64,000 nucleotides of DNA from Streptomyces typhae (GTDB lineage: Bacteria > Actinomycetota > Actinomycetes > Streptomycetales > Streptomycetaceae), in assembly GCF_009755605.1 (NCBI RefSeq), contig NZ_WPNZ01000012.1:1-64000 (forward strand). The letters are read 5' to 3'. Below are positions 52,388-61,730 of the stretch, one piece after another (position 1 is the stretch's first letter; every line of letters starts with the position of its first letter). Made by a program: the position numbers and the translations under genes. Below the pieces are notes generated by a model that was not told the DNA's origin, did no database searches, and saw only the letters and a list, made by a program, of their open reading frames with translations.

Positions 52388-53806
52388 TCACACAGCGGGC
52401 GCGTCCGGACCGATCCGGCTGCGCACCGCCGACTGCACGTCGTCCTCCTCGGCGGGATCCGCGGCGAGCCGCCGGAGGCGGTTCACGACGCGGGCGTCAC
52501 CGGTCTCTGCGTGCCGGGCGGCGACTTCGCGGGTGGACTCCTCGCAGTCCCACAGGCACTCGACGGCGAACCCCGCGGCGAACGAGGGATCGGTGGCGGC
52601 AAGGGCGCGGGCGGCGCGGCCCCTGAGGTGGGAGGAGGCGGTCTCGCGGTAGACATGGCGCAGGACGGGCGCCGCGCAGCCGATGCCGAGGCGTCCCGCG
52701 CCGTCGACGAGCGGCCACAGGGTCGGCGCGTCGGGGCCTTCCCCGCGCACTTCCTCGCGGAGCGCGGCGAGTACGAGCCTGCTGTCCTGGGCGCCGCCCC
52801 GGCAGGCGAGCATGCGTCCGGCGGCGGCGCCGAGCGTGTCGGGGCGCCCCGCCCACTGCCGAGCGCGCTCGACGGCGGCGACGGACCGCATCCGCTCGAA
52901 GGTCTCGGCGGCGATGTCGACGACGACCCGTGACGGGCTCTGCGCCGCTTCTTCGAGGAGGTCGAGCACATCGGGGTCGTGCACATCGGCCAGGTAGCGC
53001 AAGGCCGTGCCGCGCGCCCCGTCCGTGCCGTGCCGCGCCGCGTCCAGTATGTCGGCGCGGTCCTCGGGTCCGGCGACGGCGGCGAGACAGCGGGCGGCCG
53101 GCACATGCAGCGCGGCACCCCGCTCCAGGCCTTCCTGGGCCCAGGCGAGCACGGCCTGGACGCTCCAGCCGGGGCGCGGCCCGGAGGGGGCGAGCTGCCG
53201 CTGCCAGCGGTCGAAGGAGCCCCGTTCGGCGGCGGCGCGCACGCGGGCGCCGATCTCGGGGCGCGGATCCTCCGCCCACAGGCGCCAGGGCCTGGGTTCG
53301 AAGGCGTCGCGGACGGCGACGGCCAGTTCGGCCTCGCCCTCCGCGTCGGTGGGGAATCTGGCCAGCACGGGCCCCGCGAGGGCGCGCAGTCCGGCGTCGT
53401 CGTCGCGCAGGGCCAGCTCGTCGAGCGCCCAGGCCCAGTTCGCGCCGTGCTCCGCGTACCTGCGCAGCAGGTGCAGGGCGTCCGCCCTGTCGTACGAGGC
53501 GAGGTGGCCGAGCACGGACAGCGCGAGCCCCGTACGGGTGTCGTCGGGGTCGTGCGCGTCGTCGGGGTCGAAGAGATGGCGCTCGATGGCGCCGAGCTCG
53601 CCGTTCAGGTCGAGGTAGAGCCGCGCGTAGTACAGGGAGCGGTTCTCCACCTGCCAGTCGTGCCGCGGATCGTGCAGCACGCAGTGGTCCAGGGCGGAGA
53701 GCGCCTCCGACCGCGGTGCGGTGAGCGCGTGCAGCGTGCCGTCGCCGCGGCCCCGCTGGAGCAGGCCGAGCAGCGTACCGCTGGGCGCTATGACCGGTTC
53801 GAACAT
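52388..53806 (-). CDS. HEAT-repeat protein
   Basis: The 472-residue protein is made mostly of Ala/Leu/Arg helix pairs resembling HEAT or PBS-lyase-type repeats (for example RCLAAVAGPEDRADILDAARHG and RYLADVHDPDVLDLLEEAAQ). It has no signal peptide. Such scaffolds bind proteins; no catalytic motif was seen. The start at 53806 (MFEPVIAPSGTLLG) has GAGGC before it; the upstream extension is Arg/Pro-rich non-coding-like sequence. It is a single gene. Confidence 0.8.
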   Translation of the reverse strand: MFEPVIAPSGTLLGLLQRGRGDGTLHALTAPRSEALSALDHCVLHDPRHDWQVENRSLYYARLYLDLNGELGAIERHLFDPDDAHDPDDTRTGLALSVLGHLASYDRADALHLLRRYAEHGANWAWALDELALRDDDAGLRALAGPVLARFPTDAEGEAELAVAVRDAFEPRPWRLWAEDPRPEIGARVRAAAERGSFDRWQRQLAPSGPRPGWSVQAVLAWAQEGLERGAALHVPAARCLAAVAGPEDRADILDAARHGTDGARGTALRYLADVHDPDVLDLLEEAAQSPSRVVVDIAAETFERMRSVAAVERARQWAGRPDTLGAAAGRMLACRGGAQDSRLVLAALREEVRGEGPDAPTLWPLVDGAGRLGIGCAAPVLRHVYRETASSHLRGRAARALAATDPSFAAGFAVECLWDCEESTREVAARHAETGDARVVNRLRRLAADPAEEDDVQSAVRSRIGPDAPAV

Positions 53807-54108
53807 GGGAAACAGCCTCACATCAAGCGTCGACGCAACCGGGGAATCCGCACTACCTGGCCGTGCGCCAACACGTCGGGCCGCCCGCCGTCTCTTGCTT
53901 GCTGTAGACCATCTTCCTCTGCCTCTCGTCGGTGACCCGGGAGGGTCCCGGACGGGGAGTCCGGGGCCGGGCCGCTCACGGTCCGCGCGCTGCGGCAACA
54001 CCTGCCCCGACGTCGCGTCCGTGAATCACGTCGTCATGATGACCCAGCGGTTCAGCCCGCCGCGACCACATTTCCGGCGCCCCCGTCGCGCCAGGTCGCG
54101 TACCCCGC
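53807..54108. other. intergenic region between the HEAT and ankyrin genes
   Basis: This 302-base gap carries the promoter of the HEAT-repeat gene and the end of the ankyrin gene transcript. A GC hairpin near 53936-53970 (TCCCGGACGGGGAGTCCGGGG region) may end the latter. No reading frame with coding bias is present. Confidence 0.5.
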
Positions 54109-54501
54109 TCAGGCGGCCCCGAACAGGGCGAGCAGCTCCGCCTTGCCGAACATGCGCGCGGTGTCGATCGCCGACGGCGTCCCCGCGGCCGGATCGGCGC
54201 CGCCGTCGAGCAGCGCGTGGACCACGTCGTCGGAGCCCTTGAAGACGGCACCCGCGAGGGGGGTCTGCCCCTTGTCGTTGGCGCGGTCGGCGTCCGCTCC
54301 CCGCTCCACCAGGGCCCGTACGGCCGCCGCGTGGCCGTGGTAGGCGGCCAGCATGAGGAGCGAGTCGCCGTTGTCGTTGGTGAGGTTCACGGGCACGCCC
54401 GCGTCCACGTAGGCGGCGAGCGCGTCGGTGTCGCCCGCGCGCGCCAGATCGAAGACCTTGCCCGCCAGCTCCACGACCTCGGGGTCGAGGGCTTCGCTCA
54501 T
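54109..54501 (-). CDS. ankyrin-repeat protein
   Basis: This is a small 130-residue protein made of three to four ankyrin repeats. TNDNGDSLLMLAAYHGHAAA and RANDKGQTPLAGAVFKGSDD show the repeat consensus (G-TPL-A, then GH). Ankyrin proteins mediate protein contacts; the partner is unknown. The ATG at 54501 begins MSEALDPEVVEL, matching the usual compact bacterial form. Confidence 0.85.
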   Translation of the reverse strand: MSEALDPEVVELAGKVFDLARAGDTDALAAYVDAGVPVNLTNDNGDSLLMLAAYHGHAAAVRALVERGADADRANDKGQTPLAGAVFKGSDDVVHALLDGGADPAAGTPSAIDTARMFGKAELLALFGAA

Positions 54502-54966
54502 GGTGATGACCGCCTTTCGCGCTCGGTGCTCTCGCGCTTCGGTGTGGCTCGACGCGCGTCTCGACATGGGGTTCGGCGCACGTCTCGACGTGAGTCTCGA
54601 CGTGAGCCGATGTACGACTCCTCCGGCAGGTTCCACGAACTCCACCGGCCGCGCAGCCGTGCGGGCTGCCCAGGCCGTGCAGCCGTACGAGTGAATCGAC
54701 AGGGTACTGCCCGTCGCGGCACATGACCGACCGTGCCCGAGGCAAAGATCGCACCGGGGGACGGACACCCGTCTCGACCGGGGGACGCACACCCGTCTCG
54801 ACACTGCCCTCGACACCCCTCCGGACGTGCGCGACCGGCTCAGCGAGCCATGCCGTTCGAGTGAAATATCGGAAATTTACCCCAATTGCACCCTTTATCG
54901 TATGGATACATGCTGTGAGCCTGGAAGAACTCATGGTGACTGTCCCCCTCGATCAGGAGAACTCTC
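54502..54966. other. divergent intergenic region with short repeats and an AT-rich stretch
   Basis: The gap contains 12-bp GTCTCGACGTGA repeats around 54582-54606 and a 24-bp direct repeat (54755-54778 and 54779-54802, one mismatch). An AT-rich stretch at about 54855-54920 (GAAATATCGGAAATTTACC) is unusual for this genome and likely carries the promoter of the small membrane protein gene, perhaps bound by a nucleoid protein. Confidence 0.55.
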
Positions 54967-55161
54967 ATGGTCCTGTCCATTTCCGGTGTCGTACTGCTCG
55001 GCATCATCGTCTTCCTCTTCTTCCGCAAGGACGGGCTCAAGGCGTCCCACGCCCTGGTCTGCGCCCTCTTCGGGTTCTTCCTGGCTGGCACCGCCATCGC
55101 ACCGAGCATCAAGGCGGGCAGCGCGAGCCTCGCCAGCCTGCTCGGCGGCATCAAGTTCTGA
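54967..55161 (+). CDS. small membrane protein, partner of the FtsK-like gene
   Basis: This 64-residue protein has two hydrophobic segments (VLSISGVVLLGIIVFLFF and HALVCALFGFFLAGTAIA), with a short basic loop RKDGLK between them. The ATG follows CAGGAG. It lies 36 bases before a FtsK/TraB-like gene on the same strand. Such pairs occur in Streptomyces chromosomes as relatives of plasmid transfer genes. The exact role is unknown. Confidence 0.75.
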   Translation: MVLSISGVVLLGIIVFLFFRKDGLKASHALVCALFGFFLAGTAIAPSIKAGSASLASLLGGIKF

Positions 55162-55197
55162 CGGCTTCGCCCTTCACCCCACCTCCAGGAGACCGAC

Positions 55198-56772
55198 GTG
55201 GACCGGCGCCCTCTCCCCCGCATCCTGAGCAACGGCAGCGACCGGATCGCCCGGGGCCGGGAACACCTCGCGCGCAGTCGCGAGCTGGCCCGGTCGGCCG
55301 CCGACGGTGCCACCGACGTCCTCCACCCGCTGATCACGATCACACGCGGGTTGCGCCGCCTCGCGGGAGCCGGGCGGCGCAAGTGGACAGCGACCCCCAA
55401 GGACCGGCGCGGCCCCCTGCTGTTCCTGGTGGCGTCCGTGTTCCTGGTGGTGGTCCTGATGCCGTACGGTCCGCTGCTCGCCGCCGTCTGCCTGATGGGG
55501 GCGGCCGCCTGGACCGGCCGCGAACGCACCGAGCCGGCCCCCTCCGGCCCGGACGACGCGCAGTCCGAGCGCCTGCAGTCGCTCTACGAGGCGCTCGTGC
55601 CGTACTTCTCCGTCCCCGACGACCCCAGTCCGCTGTTCGCCCACGGCGGCGAGTGGGACAAGGCCTTCACGGCGTACGAGTTCGACGACGACGGCCGCGT
55701 CTCGCGTCTGGAGGTGCGCTATCCCGCGTACTTCACCGACGGCGAGGCCGCCGCGCGGGCACGGATCGAGCAGGTCCTGCACGCCAAGTCGGGCCGCGGC
55801 CGCGAGTACCACTTCACCTGGGACGAGGAGGGCAACACCCTCACCGTCACCGTGCTGCCGCCGCTGCCCACCGACATCGCCGCGCAGCGCTTCGTCACCG
55901 CTCCCGGTGAGACCGTGCTCGGCTTCACCGACCCGAGCGGGGTGCAGCGCACCCTGCCCGTGACCGACGGCGACGCACAGCGCGACGTGCCGCCCGTCGT
56001 GTGGCGCACCGGCAGCCGCTCCACCGAGCCGCATCTGCTGGTCCTCGGCCAGCCCGGCAGCGGCACCACGAGCCTGCTGCGCTCCGTCGCCCTCCAGGCA
56101 CTCCAGTACGGCGACGTCGTCGTCGTCGAGGGCAGCGGCAGCGCCGACTACGCGTGCCTGGCCGGACGCGACGGCGTGCTGGCCGTCGAGTGCGGTCTCG
56201 CCGGGGCTCTCGCCAGCCTGGAGTGGGCCGCGCACGAGACCGAGCGGCGCCTCATCGCGGCGAACCGGGCCCGGCAGGCCGGTCATCCGCCGCCCGAGGA
56301 CACCAGGCGGCCGCTGTGGATCGTCATCGACCGGCCCAGCGTCCTCGGTCATCTGGCCGCGGCCGACGGGCACCAGGATCCGCAGGACCTGCTCCAGGTG
56401 CCCCTGCGGCACGGGCGTGCCGCCGGTGTCACCGTCGTCGTGGCCGACCAGCTCGACTGCCTGGACGCCCTCAGTGACGCCGTGCACCGGCACACCCGCG
56501 CGCGCGTGGTGCTCGGTCCTGCCACGTTCGATCAGGTCCAGGCCGTGCTGGGGGCGGCGCCGCACACCACTCCCGCGGGGGACATGCCCGCGGGGCGGGG
56601 GTACGCCCGGCTCGGGGCCGGTGCCGTGCACCGTCTTCAGGTTCCCGCGACTCCCGACCCGTACGACGACGCCACCAGCGACGCGCATCGCCGGGCCGTC
56701 CTCGCCCTGCTTCCGGGGCGGGCGGCCTCGGCGGACGCCTCGCTCGCGCCTGCGGCGGTCGCCGAGGGGTGA
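55198..56772 (+). CDS. FtsK/TraB-like membrane protein with degenerate P-loop
   Basis: The 524-residue protein has membrane helices at about 80-115 (LLFLVASVFLVVVLM and the following segment), a middle domain, and a FtsK/SpoIIIE-like ATPase fold from about residue 230. The expected P-loop reads LVLGQPGSGTTSLL: Thr290 stands where Lys should be. The Walker B strand LWIVIDRP is kept. Loss of the Lys argues against normal ATP hydrolysis. The GTG at 55198 follows AGGAGACCGAC. It is co-oriented with the small membrane protein. Confidence 0.78.
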   Translation: MDRRPLPRILSNGSDRIARGREHLARSRELARSAADGATDVLHPLITITRGLRRLAGAGRRKWTATPKDRRGPLLFLVASVFLVVVLMPYGPLLAAVCLMGAAAWTGRERTEPAPSGPDDAQSERLQSLYEALVPYFSVPDDPSPLFAHGGEWDKAFTAYEFDDDGRVSRLEVRYPAYFTDGEAAARARIEQVLHAKSGRGREYHFTWDEEGNTLTVTVLPPLPTDIAAQRFVTAPGETVLGFTDPSGVQRTLPVTDGDAQRDVPPVVWRTGSRSTEPHLLVLGQPGSGTTSLLRSVALQALQYGDVVVVEGSGSADYACLAGRDGVLAVECGLAGALASLEWAAHETERRLIAANRARQAGHPPPEDTRRPLWIVIDRPSVLGHLAAADGHQDPQDLLQVPLRHGRAAGVTVVVADQLDCLDALSDAVHRHTRARVVLGPATFDQVQAVLGAAPHTTPAGDMPAGRGYARLGAGAVHRLQVPATPDPYDDATSDAHRRAVLALLPGRAASADASLAPAAVAEG

Positions 56773-56800
56773 GGCGCCCGGGGCCGTCGGCCTTCCCGGG

Positions 56801-56903
56801 GCGCCCCAGGCCCGCCCTCTTCCCGTAACCAGGGGCGTTGCGCCCCCTGGACCCCAGCTCTGTCGGCGCTTCGCGCCTCGTCCTCAAACGCCGGACGGGC
56901 TGA
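56801..56903. repeat. dispersed intergenic repeat, copy 1
   Basis: This 103-base stretch recurs in inverted orientation at 62301-62406 with a few changes, and its last 40 bases recur again at 62215-62255. It contains internal dyads (CAGGGGCG..CGCCCCCTG, GGCGCTTCGCGCC). It occupies the gap between the convergent FtsK-like and MocR genes and may act as a terminator. Confidence 0.75.
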
Positions 56904-56936
56904 GAACGTCGCCGCGCGCGCCGGAGGGCGGGCGTC

Positions 56937-58442
56937 TCACGCCACGAAGGCGTGTGTCCCCTCCGCCTCGGGGGTGCCGCCCGTGCCCGACTCCACCAGG
57001 CGGGCCGCCGCGGCGAGGCGGGCCGCCGCCTCGTCCGCCACCGCGCCGCCGACAGTGAACGGAAGGCGCACATAGCCCTCGAAGGCCCCGTCGACGCCGA
57101 AGCGGGGCCCGGAGGGCACGCGTACGCCCACGCGTTCGCCGACCTCGGCCAGGCGGGAGCCGGAGAGGCCGCCGGTGCGGACCCACAGCGTCAGGCCGCC
57201 GCGCGGGACGTCGAAGTCCCAGCCGGGCAGCTCGCGGCGGACCGCGGCGACGAGTGCGTCACGGTTGTCGCGGGCCTGGTCCCTGCGCACGTCGACAGCC
57301 TGCTGCCAGCCACCGGTGCTGAGCAGCCAGTTCAGGGCCAGCTGTTCGAGGACGGGGGTGCCGAGGTCGGCGTACGCGCGGGCCGCCACGAGGCTGCGGA
57401 TCACGTCGGGCGCGGCCCGCACCCAGCCGATCCGCATACCGGCCCAGAACGCCTTGCTCGCCGAGCCGACGGTGATCACGGTGGACCCGGCGGGGTCGAA
57501 CCCGCAGACGGGGCGCGGCATCTCCAGGTCCTCGTCGAGGCGGAGTTCGCTCATGGTCTCGTCGACGACTAGGACCGTGCCCGCGTGCCGGGCCGCGTCG
57601 ACCAGGCGGCGGCGCTGGTCGTCGTCGGCGAGCGCGCCGGTGGGGTTGTGGAAGTCGGCGACGACGTACGCGAGGCGCGGCGCGGCGTCCCGCAGGACCT
57701 GGCGCCAGCGGTCCATGTCCCAGCCGCCGAGGCCCTCGGCCATCGCCACGGGCACCAGGCGCGCGCCCGCCTCCCGCATGAGCTGGAGGATGTTGGCGTA
57801 CGACGGGGACTCCACGGCGATGCGCTCGCCGCGGCCCGCGAAGAGGTGGCAGATCGCGTCGATGGCGCCCATCGCACCGGTGGTGACCATGATCTGCTCC
57901 GGCATGGTCGGTATCCCGCGCGCGGTGTAGCGCTCCGCCAGCATGGCGCGCAGCGCGGGCAGGCCCGCCGGGTAGTCGCCGTGGGTGTGGGCGTAGGGAG
58001 GGAGTTCCTCCAGGGCGCCCTGGACGGAACGGGTGAGCCAGGGCTCGGGGGCGGGCAGGGCCGCGCAGCCGAGGTCGATCATCGAGCCGAGCGCTTCGGG
58101 GGGCAGGGGTTCCAGGCCGCGCGCGGGCAGCGGGTTGCCAGCCGGTACGGCGGTCCAGCTGCCCGCTCCCCTGCGGGACTCCAGGAACCCTTCGGTGCGC
58201 AGCGCCTCGTACGCCGCGGCGACCGTGGTCCGGCTGACGGCGAGCGCGACGGCCAGCTCACGTTCGGCGGGCAGCCGGGCGGCCACGGGAACGCGCCCCT
58301 CCAGGACCAGGAGGCGGATACCGTCGGCCAGGGCGCGGTACGCGGGCGGGCGGCGGGTGCCCGCGCCCGCGGGACGCGCCTGCTGGGAGGAGAGCAGCCG
58401 GGCGAGCTGGGTTGAGCCCACCGCCGATGTCCACTGAGCCAT
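56937..58442 (-). CDS. MocR-type regulator (GntR winged helix fused to PLP aminotransferase fold)
   Basis: The 501-residue MocR protein has a winged helix at residues about 30-95 (LPAERELAVALAVSRTTVAAAYEAL) and an aminotransferase-like domain with HNPTGALAD and the PLP Lys in VGSASKAFWAGMRIGW. It is divergent from a YczE-like membrane protein gene, the arrangement in which the regulator is called YczR. It likely controls that gene in response to a PLP-reactive amine. Confidence 0.92.
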   Translation of the reverse strand: MAQWTSAVGSTQLARLLSSQQARPAGAGTRRPPAYRALADGIRLLVLEGRVPVAARLPAERELAVALAVSRTTVAAAYEALRTEGFLESRRGAGSWTAVPAGNPLPARGLEPLPPEALGSMIDLGCAALPAPEPWLTRSVQGALEELPPYAHTHGDYPAGLPALRAMLAERYTARGIPTMPEQIMVTTGAMGAIDAICHLFAGRGERIAVESPSYANILQLMREAGARLVPVAMAEGLGGWDMDRWRQVLRDAAPRLAYVVADFHNPTGALADDDQRRRLVDAARHAGTVLVVDETMSELRLDEDLEMPRPVCGFDPAGSTVITVGSASKAFWAGMRIGWVRAAPDVIRSLVAARAYADLGTPVLEQLALNWLLSTGGWQQAVDVRRDQARDNRDALVAAVRRELPGWDFDVPRGGLTLWVRTGGLSGSRLAEVGERVGVRVPSGPRFGVDGAFEGYVRLPFTVGGAVADEAAARLAAAARLVESGTGGTPEAEGTHAFVA

Positions 58443-58539
58443 GATCCCAGTCCACCTTCATCGAATTGGCCATGGTTGGCGCCTGGCGCCACGCCACAGA
58501 GTGTCATGAGCCAGGCCACTACCACCACGGGGGCTTCCT

Positions 58540-59232
58540 TTGTCCAGTACGCCGACTCCAGGGACGCCGACTCCAGGTCGCTCCGCTCCGCGGCACCTCG
58601 CGCGCCGCCTCGTACAGCTCTACGTCGGCCTCGCCCTGTTCGGCGCGAGCTCCGCGCTCCTGCTGCGTTCGGGCCTCGGCCTGGAGCCGTGGAACGTACT
58701 GCACGAGGGTCTGGCGGAACGGACCGGGATGTCGATCGGCGTCGTGTCGATCGTCATCGGTGCCGCGGTGCTGCTGCTGTGGATACCGCTGCGCCAGCGT
58801 CCCGGCCTCGGCACGGTGTCGAACGTCTTCGTCGTCGGCCTGGCGATGGACGGCACGCTCGCCCTGGTGCCCGACGCGCACGGTCTCGGCGTCCGCGTCC
58901 CGCTGATGGTCGCCGGAATCGTCCTCAACGGCGTGGCGACCGGCCTCTACATAGCGGCCAGGTTCGGTCCCGGACCCCGCGACGGCCTGATGACGGGCCT
59001 GCACGACCGGACCGGCCGTTCCATCCGCCTGATGCGCACGATGGTGGAGGTCGTGGTGGTCGTCACCGGCTTCCTGCTCGGCGGCACCGTCGGCGTGGGC
59101 ACCGTCCTGTACGCCCTGGCCATCGGCCCGCTCGCGCAGCTCTTCCTGCGTCTCTTCGCCGTGCCCGCTCCATCCGCGAGCCGTACGGTGGCCGCCGCGG
59201 AGCCATCGGAGCAGGCGATACTGCATCGGTGA
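58540..59232 (+). CDS. YczE/YyaS/YitT-family membrane protein
   Basis: The 230-residue membrane protein has five to six hydrophobic segments and the family motifs GLGLEPWNVLHEGL and GPRDGLMTGL. A related Bacillus protein, YczE, is needed for surfactin and bacillaene production for unknown reasons. The TTG start at 58540 follows a GGGGG stretch; an ATG at 58507 is in another frame. It is divergent from the MocR gene and overlaps the phosphodiesterase gene by 4 bases. Confidence 0.85.
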   Translation: MSSTPTPGTPTPGRSAPRHLARRLVQLYVGLALFGASSALLLRSGLGLEPWNVLHEGLAERTGMSIGVVSIVIGAAVLLLWIPLRQRPGLGTVSNVFVVGLAMDGTLALVPDAHGLGVRVPLMVAGIVLNGVATGLYIAARFGPGPRDGLMTGLHDRTGRSIRLMRTMVEVVVVVTGFLLGGTVGVGTVLYALAIGPLAQLFLRLFAVPAPSASRTVAAAEPSEQAILHR

Positions 59233-59996
59233 CCCCGCGCGTACGCCATCCCTACCTCGATCATCCGGGCCCCCTCGCCTTCGCCCACCGCGGCGGCGCG
59301 GCCGACGGCCTGGAGAACACCGTGACCGCTTTCCGGCGTGCCGTCGACGCCGGTTACCGGTACATCGAGACGGATGTGCACGCCACGTCGGACGGCAGGC
59401 TCGCCGCCTTCCACGACGCGACGCTCGACCGGGTCACGGACGCCGCGGGGCGGATCGCGGACCTCCCCTGGAGCGAGGTGAGCCGCGCGCGGGTCGCGGG
59501 CAGCGAACCGGTGCCCCTCTTCGAGGACCTCCTCCAGGAGTTCCCCGACGTCCGCTGGAACGTGGACGTCAAGGCGGAGCCCGCCCTGTTGCCGCTCCTC
59601 GACCTGCTGGAGCGCACGCGCGCGTGGGGCCGGGTCTGCGTCGGCTCGTTCTCGGAGGCGCGCGTGGCCCGCGCCCAGCGCGTCGCGGGGCCACGCCTTG
59701 CCACGTCCTTCGGGACGCGCGGCGTCCTGGGGCTGCGGCTGCGCTCCCTCGGGATGCCCGCCATCCCCAGGATCTCGGCGGTGTGCGCCCAGGTGCCGGA
59801 GACGCAGTCGGGCGTCCGGGTCGTCGACCACCGCTTCGTGCGCACCGCCCACGCGCGCGGGCTCCAGGTCCATGTGTGGACGGTCAACGACGCCGCTCGC
59901 ATGCACGCCCTGCTCGACCTGGGCGTCGATGGCATCATGACGGACCACATCCAGACGCTGCGCGACGTGCTCGAGGACCGCGGGACCTGGGTCTGA
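59229..59996 (+). CDS. glycerophosphodiester phosphodiesterase
   Basis: This 255-residue GDPD-fold enzyme cleaves glycerophosphodiesters to sn-glycerol 3-phosphate and an alcohol. The active-site blocks FAHRGGAADGLENT, YIETDVHATSDG and AFHDATLDRVTDA hold the expected His, Glu and Asp residues, and VHVWTVND and DGIMTDH occur late. There is no signal peptide, so it is cytoplasmic. The GTG overlaps the YczE-like gene stop (GTGA). Confidence 0.93.
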   Translation: MTPRVRHPYLDHPGPLAFAHRGGAADGLENTVTAFRRAVDAGYRYIETDVHATSDGRLAAFHDATLDRVTDAAGRIADLPWSEVSRARVAGSEPVPLFEDLLQEFPDVRWNVDVKAEPALLPLLDLLERTRAWGRVCVGSFSEARVARAQRVAGPRLATSFGTRGVLGLRLRSLGMPAIPRISAVCAQVPETQSGVRVVDHRFVRTAHARGLQVHVWTVNDAARMHALLDLGVDGIMTDHIQTLRDVLEDRGTWV

Positions 59997-60115
59997 CCAC
60001 CGGGACCGACAGCGGCGCGCCGCGGCGGCCCGGGACCGGCCAGGACTCCCGGGGCCGCCACCACCTGGCCATCTGGCCACCTGGAGCACGAGCACCGACA
60101 GCGAGGGATCACGGT

Positions 60116-61474
60116 TTGAGCACCGACACCGTGCGTACGACGACAGCCGAGGACCCGGACGCCCGGCTGCGCCGCCGGTACGAACAGCGCGGCTGGTACT
60201 TCTACGACTGGGCGTGCTCGGTCTACTCGACGAGCGTCCTGACCGTGTTCCTCGGCCCCTACCTCACGGAGATAGCCAAGTCCGCGGCCGATCCGGACGG
60301 CTGCGTGCACCCGCTCGGCGTCCCCGTGAGCGCGGGTTCGTACTTCGCGTACACCGTCTCGGCGTCCGTGCTCGTGTCGGTCCTGGTGATGCCCTTCGCG
60401 GGCGCCGCCGCCGACCGTACGGGCCGCAAGAAGCCGCTCCTCGCCACGGCCGCCTACCTGGGGGCGGCGGCGACCGCCGGCATGTTCTTCCTGGACGGCG
60501 ACCGCTATCTCCTGGGCGGCCTGCTCCTGATCGTCGCCAACGCCTCGCTCGCCGTGTCGATGGTGCTCTACAACGCCTACCTGCCGCAGATCGCGCCTCC
60601 GGAGGAGCGTGACGCGGTGTCCGCGCGGGGCTGGGCCTTCGGCTACGCGTCGGGTGCGCTCGTCCTGATGGCGAACCTCGTGCTGTTCCTGGCCCACGAC
60701 ACGTTCGGCGTCTCCGAAGCGACCGCCGTCAGGATCTGCCTGGCGTCGGCGGGCGTGTGGTGGGGCGCGTTCACGCTCGTACCGCTGCGGCGGCTGCGCG
60801 ACCGCGCGAAGGAGCCCTCGGCGGCGGCCCCGCGCCACGGCTGGGGGCAGCTCGCCGCGACGGTGCGCGACATGCGCCGCCACCCGCACACGCTCGCGTT
60901 CCTCCTCGCCTACCTCGTCTACAACGACGGTGTGCAGACGGTGATCTCGCAGGCGTCCGTGTACGGCTCGGAGGAGCTGGGGCTCGGCCAGTCGACGTTG
61001 ATCGTGGCGGTGCTCCTGGTGCAGGTGCTCGCGGTGGCCGGCGCGCTCGCGATGGGCAGGCTCGCCCGTACCCACGGGGCCAAGCGGACCATCCTGGGTT
61101 CCCTCGTCGCCTGGACCGTGACGATCGGCGCCGGGTCCTTCCTGCCCGCGGGGGCGCCGGTGTGGTTCTTCGTGCTGGCCGTCGGCATCGGTCTGGTCCT
61201 CGGCGGCACCCAGGCCCTCTCCCGGTCCCTCTTCTCGCATCTCGTACCGCCCGGCAAGGAAGCGGAGTACTTCTCGGCGTACGAGGTCAGCGACCGGGGC
61301 ATGGCCTGGCTCGGCCCGCTGATTTTCGGCCTGACCTACCAGCTCACGGGCTCGTACCGGGACGCGATCATGTCCCTGGCGGTGTTCTTCTTGATCGGTT
61401 TCGCCCTGCTTGCGCGGGTACCCGTACGGCGTGCGGTGCGCGACGCGGGCAACCCGGTTCCCGACCGGATTTAG
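60116..61474 (+). CDS. MFS transporter, Atg22/UMF1 type
   Basis: The 452-residue transporter has about 12 membrane segments. The N-terminal RGWYFYDWACSVYSTSVLTVFLGPYL pattern, ADRTGRKKPLL and the C-terminal GGTQALSRSLFSHLVPPGKEAEYF mark the Atg22-like UMF1 branch. The substrate is unknown; yeast Atg22 exports amino acids from the vacuole. The TTG start at 60116 follows GAGGGATC. It is 119 bases after the phosphodiesterase gene. Confidence 0.88.
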   Translation: MSTDTVRTTTAEDPDARLRRRYEQRGWYFYDWACSVYSTSVLTVFLGPYLTEIAKSAADPDGCVHPLGVPVSAGSYFAYTVSASVLVSVLVMPFAGAAADRTGRKKPLLATAAYLGAAATAGMFFLDGDRYLLGGLLLIVANASLAVSMVLYNAYLPQIAPPEERDAVSARGWAFGYASGALVLMANLVLFLAHDTFGVSEATAVRICLASAGVWWGAFTLVPLRRLRDRAKEPSAAAPRHGWGQLAATVRDMRRHPHTLAFLLAYLVYNDGVQTVISQASVYGSEELGLGQSTLIVAVLLVQVLAVAGALAMGRLARTHGAKRTILGSLVAWTVTIGAGSFLPAGAPVWFFVLAVGIGLVLGGTQALSRSLFSHLVPPGKEAEYFSAYEVSDRGMAWLGPLIFGLTYQLTGSYRDAIMSLAVFFLIGFALLARVPVRRAVRDAGNPVPDRI

Positions 61475-61730
61475 CTTCTGGCGGCGAAGAACGGTAGTGT
61501 ACGCGTTTGGCCTGCCAGGCGGACCGTTACTGCGCGCTGAGGATTCGGAAGCGCTGGGTGACATCTGCTGCCAGATGTGACAAACCGGGCGCTGGTGGGT
61601 ACAACAAGGGGCGGCATACGACGGCGACGCATGACCCTGAACGGGAATCTTTACCGCCGACCGGACGTTGACCGGATGACGACGACAGCGACACCTGTCC
61701 TGTGGGCGACAAGCCCGGGAGGCACGATTC
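61475..61730 (+). promoter_or_regulatory. rbpA promoter region with SigR-type promoter
   Basis: GGGAAT (61643-61648), 18 bases, then GTT (61667-61669) matches the SigR consensus GGGAAT-N18/19-GTT exactly, about 60 bases before rbpA. rbpA is a known SigR target in Streptomyces coelicolor. A second possible promoter is TAGTGT (61493-61498), behind a weak -35. Confidence 0.8.
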
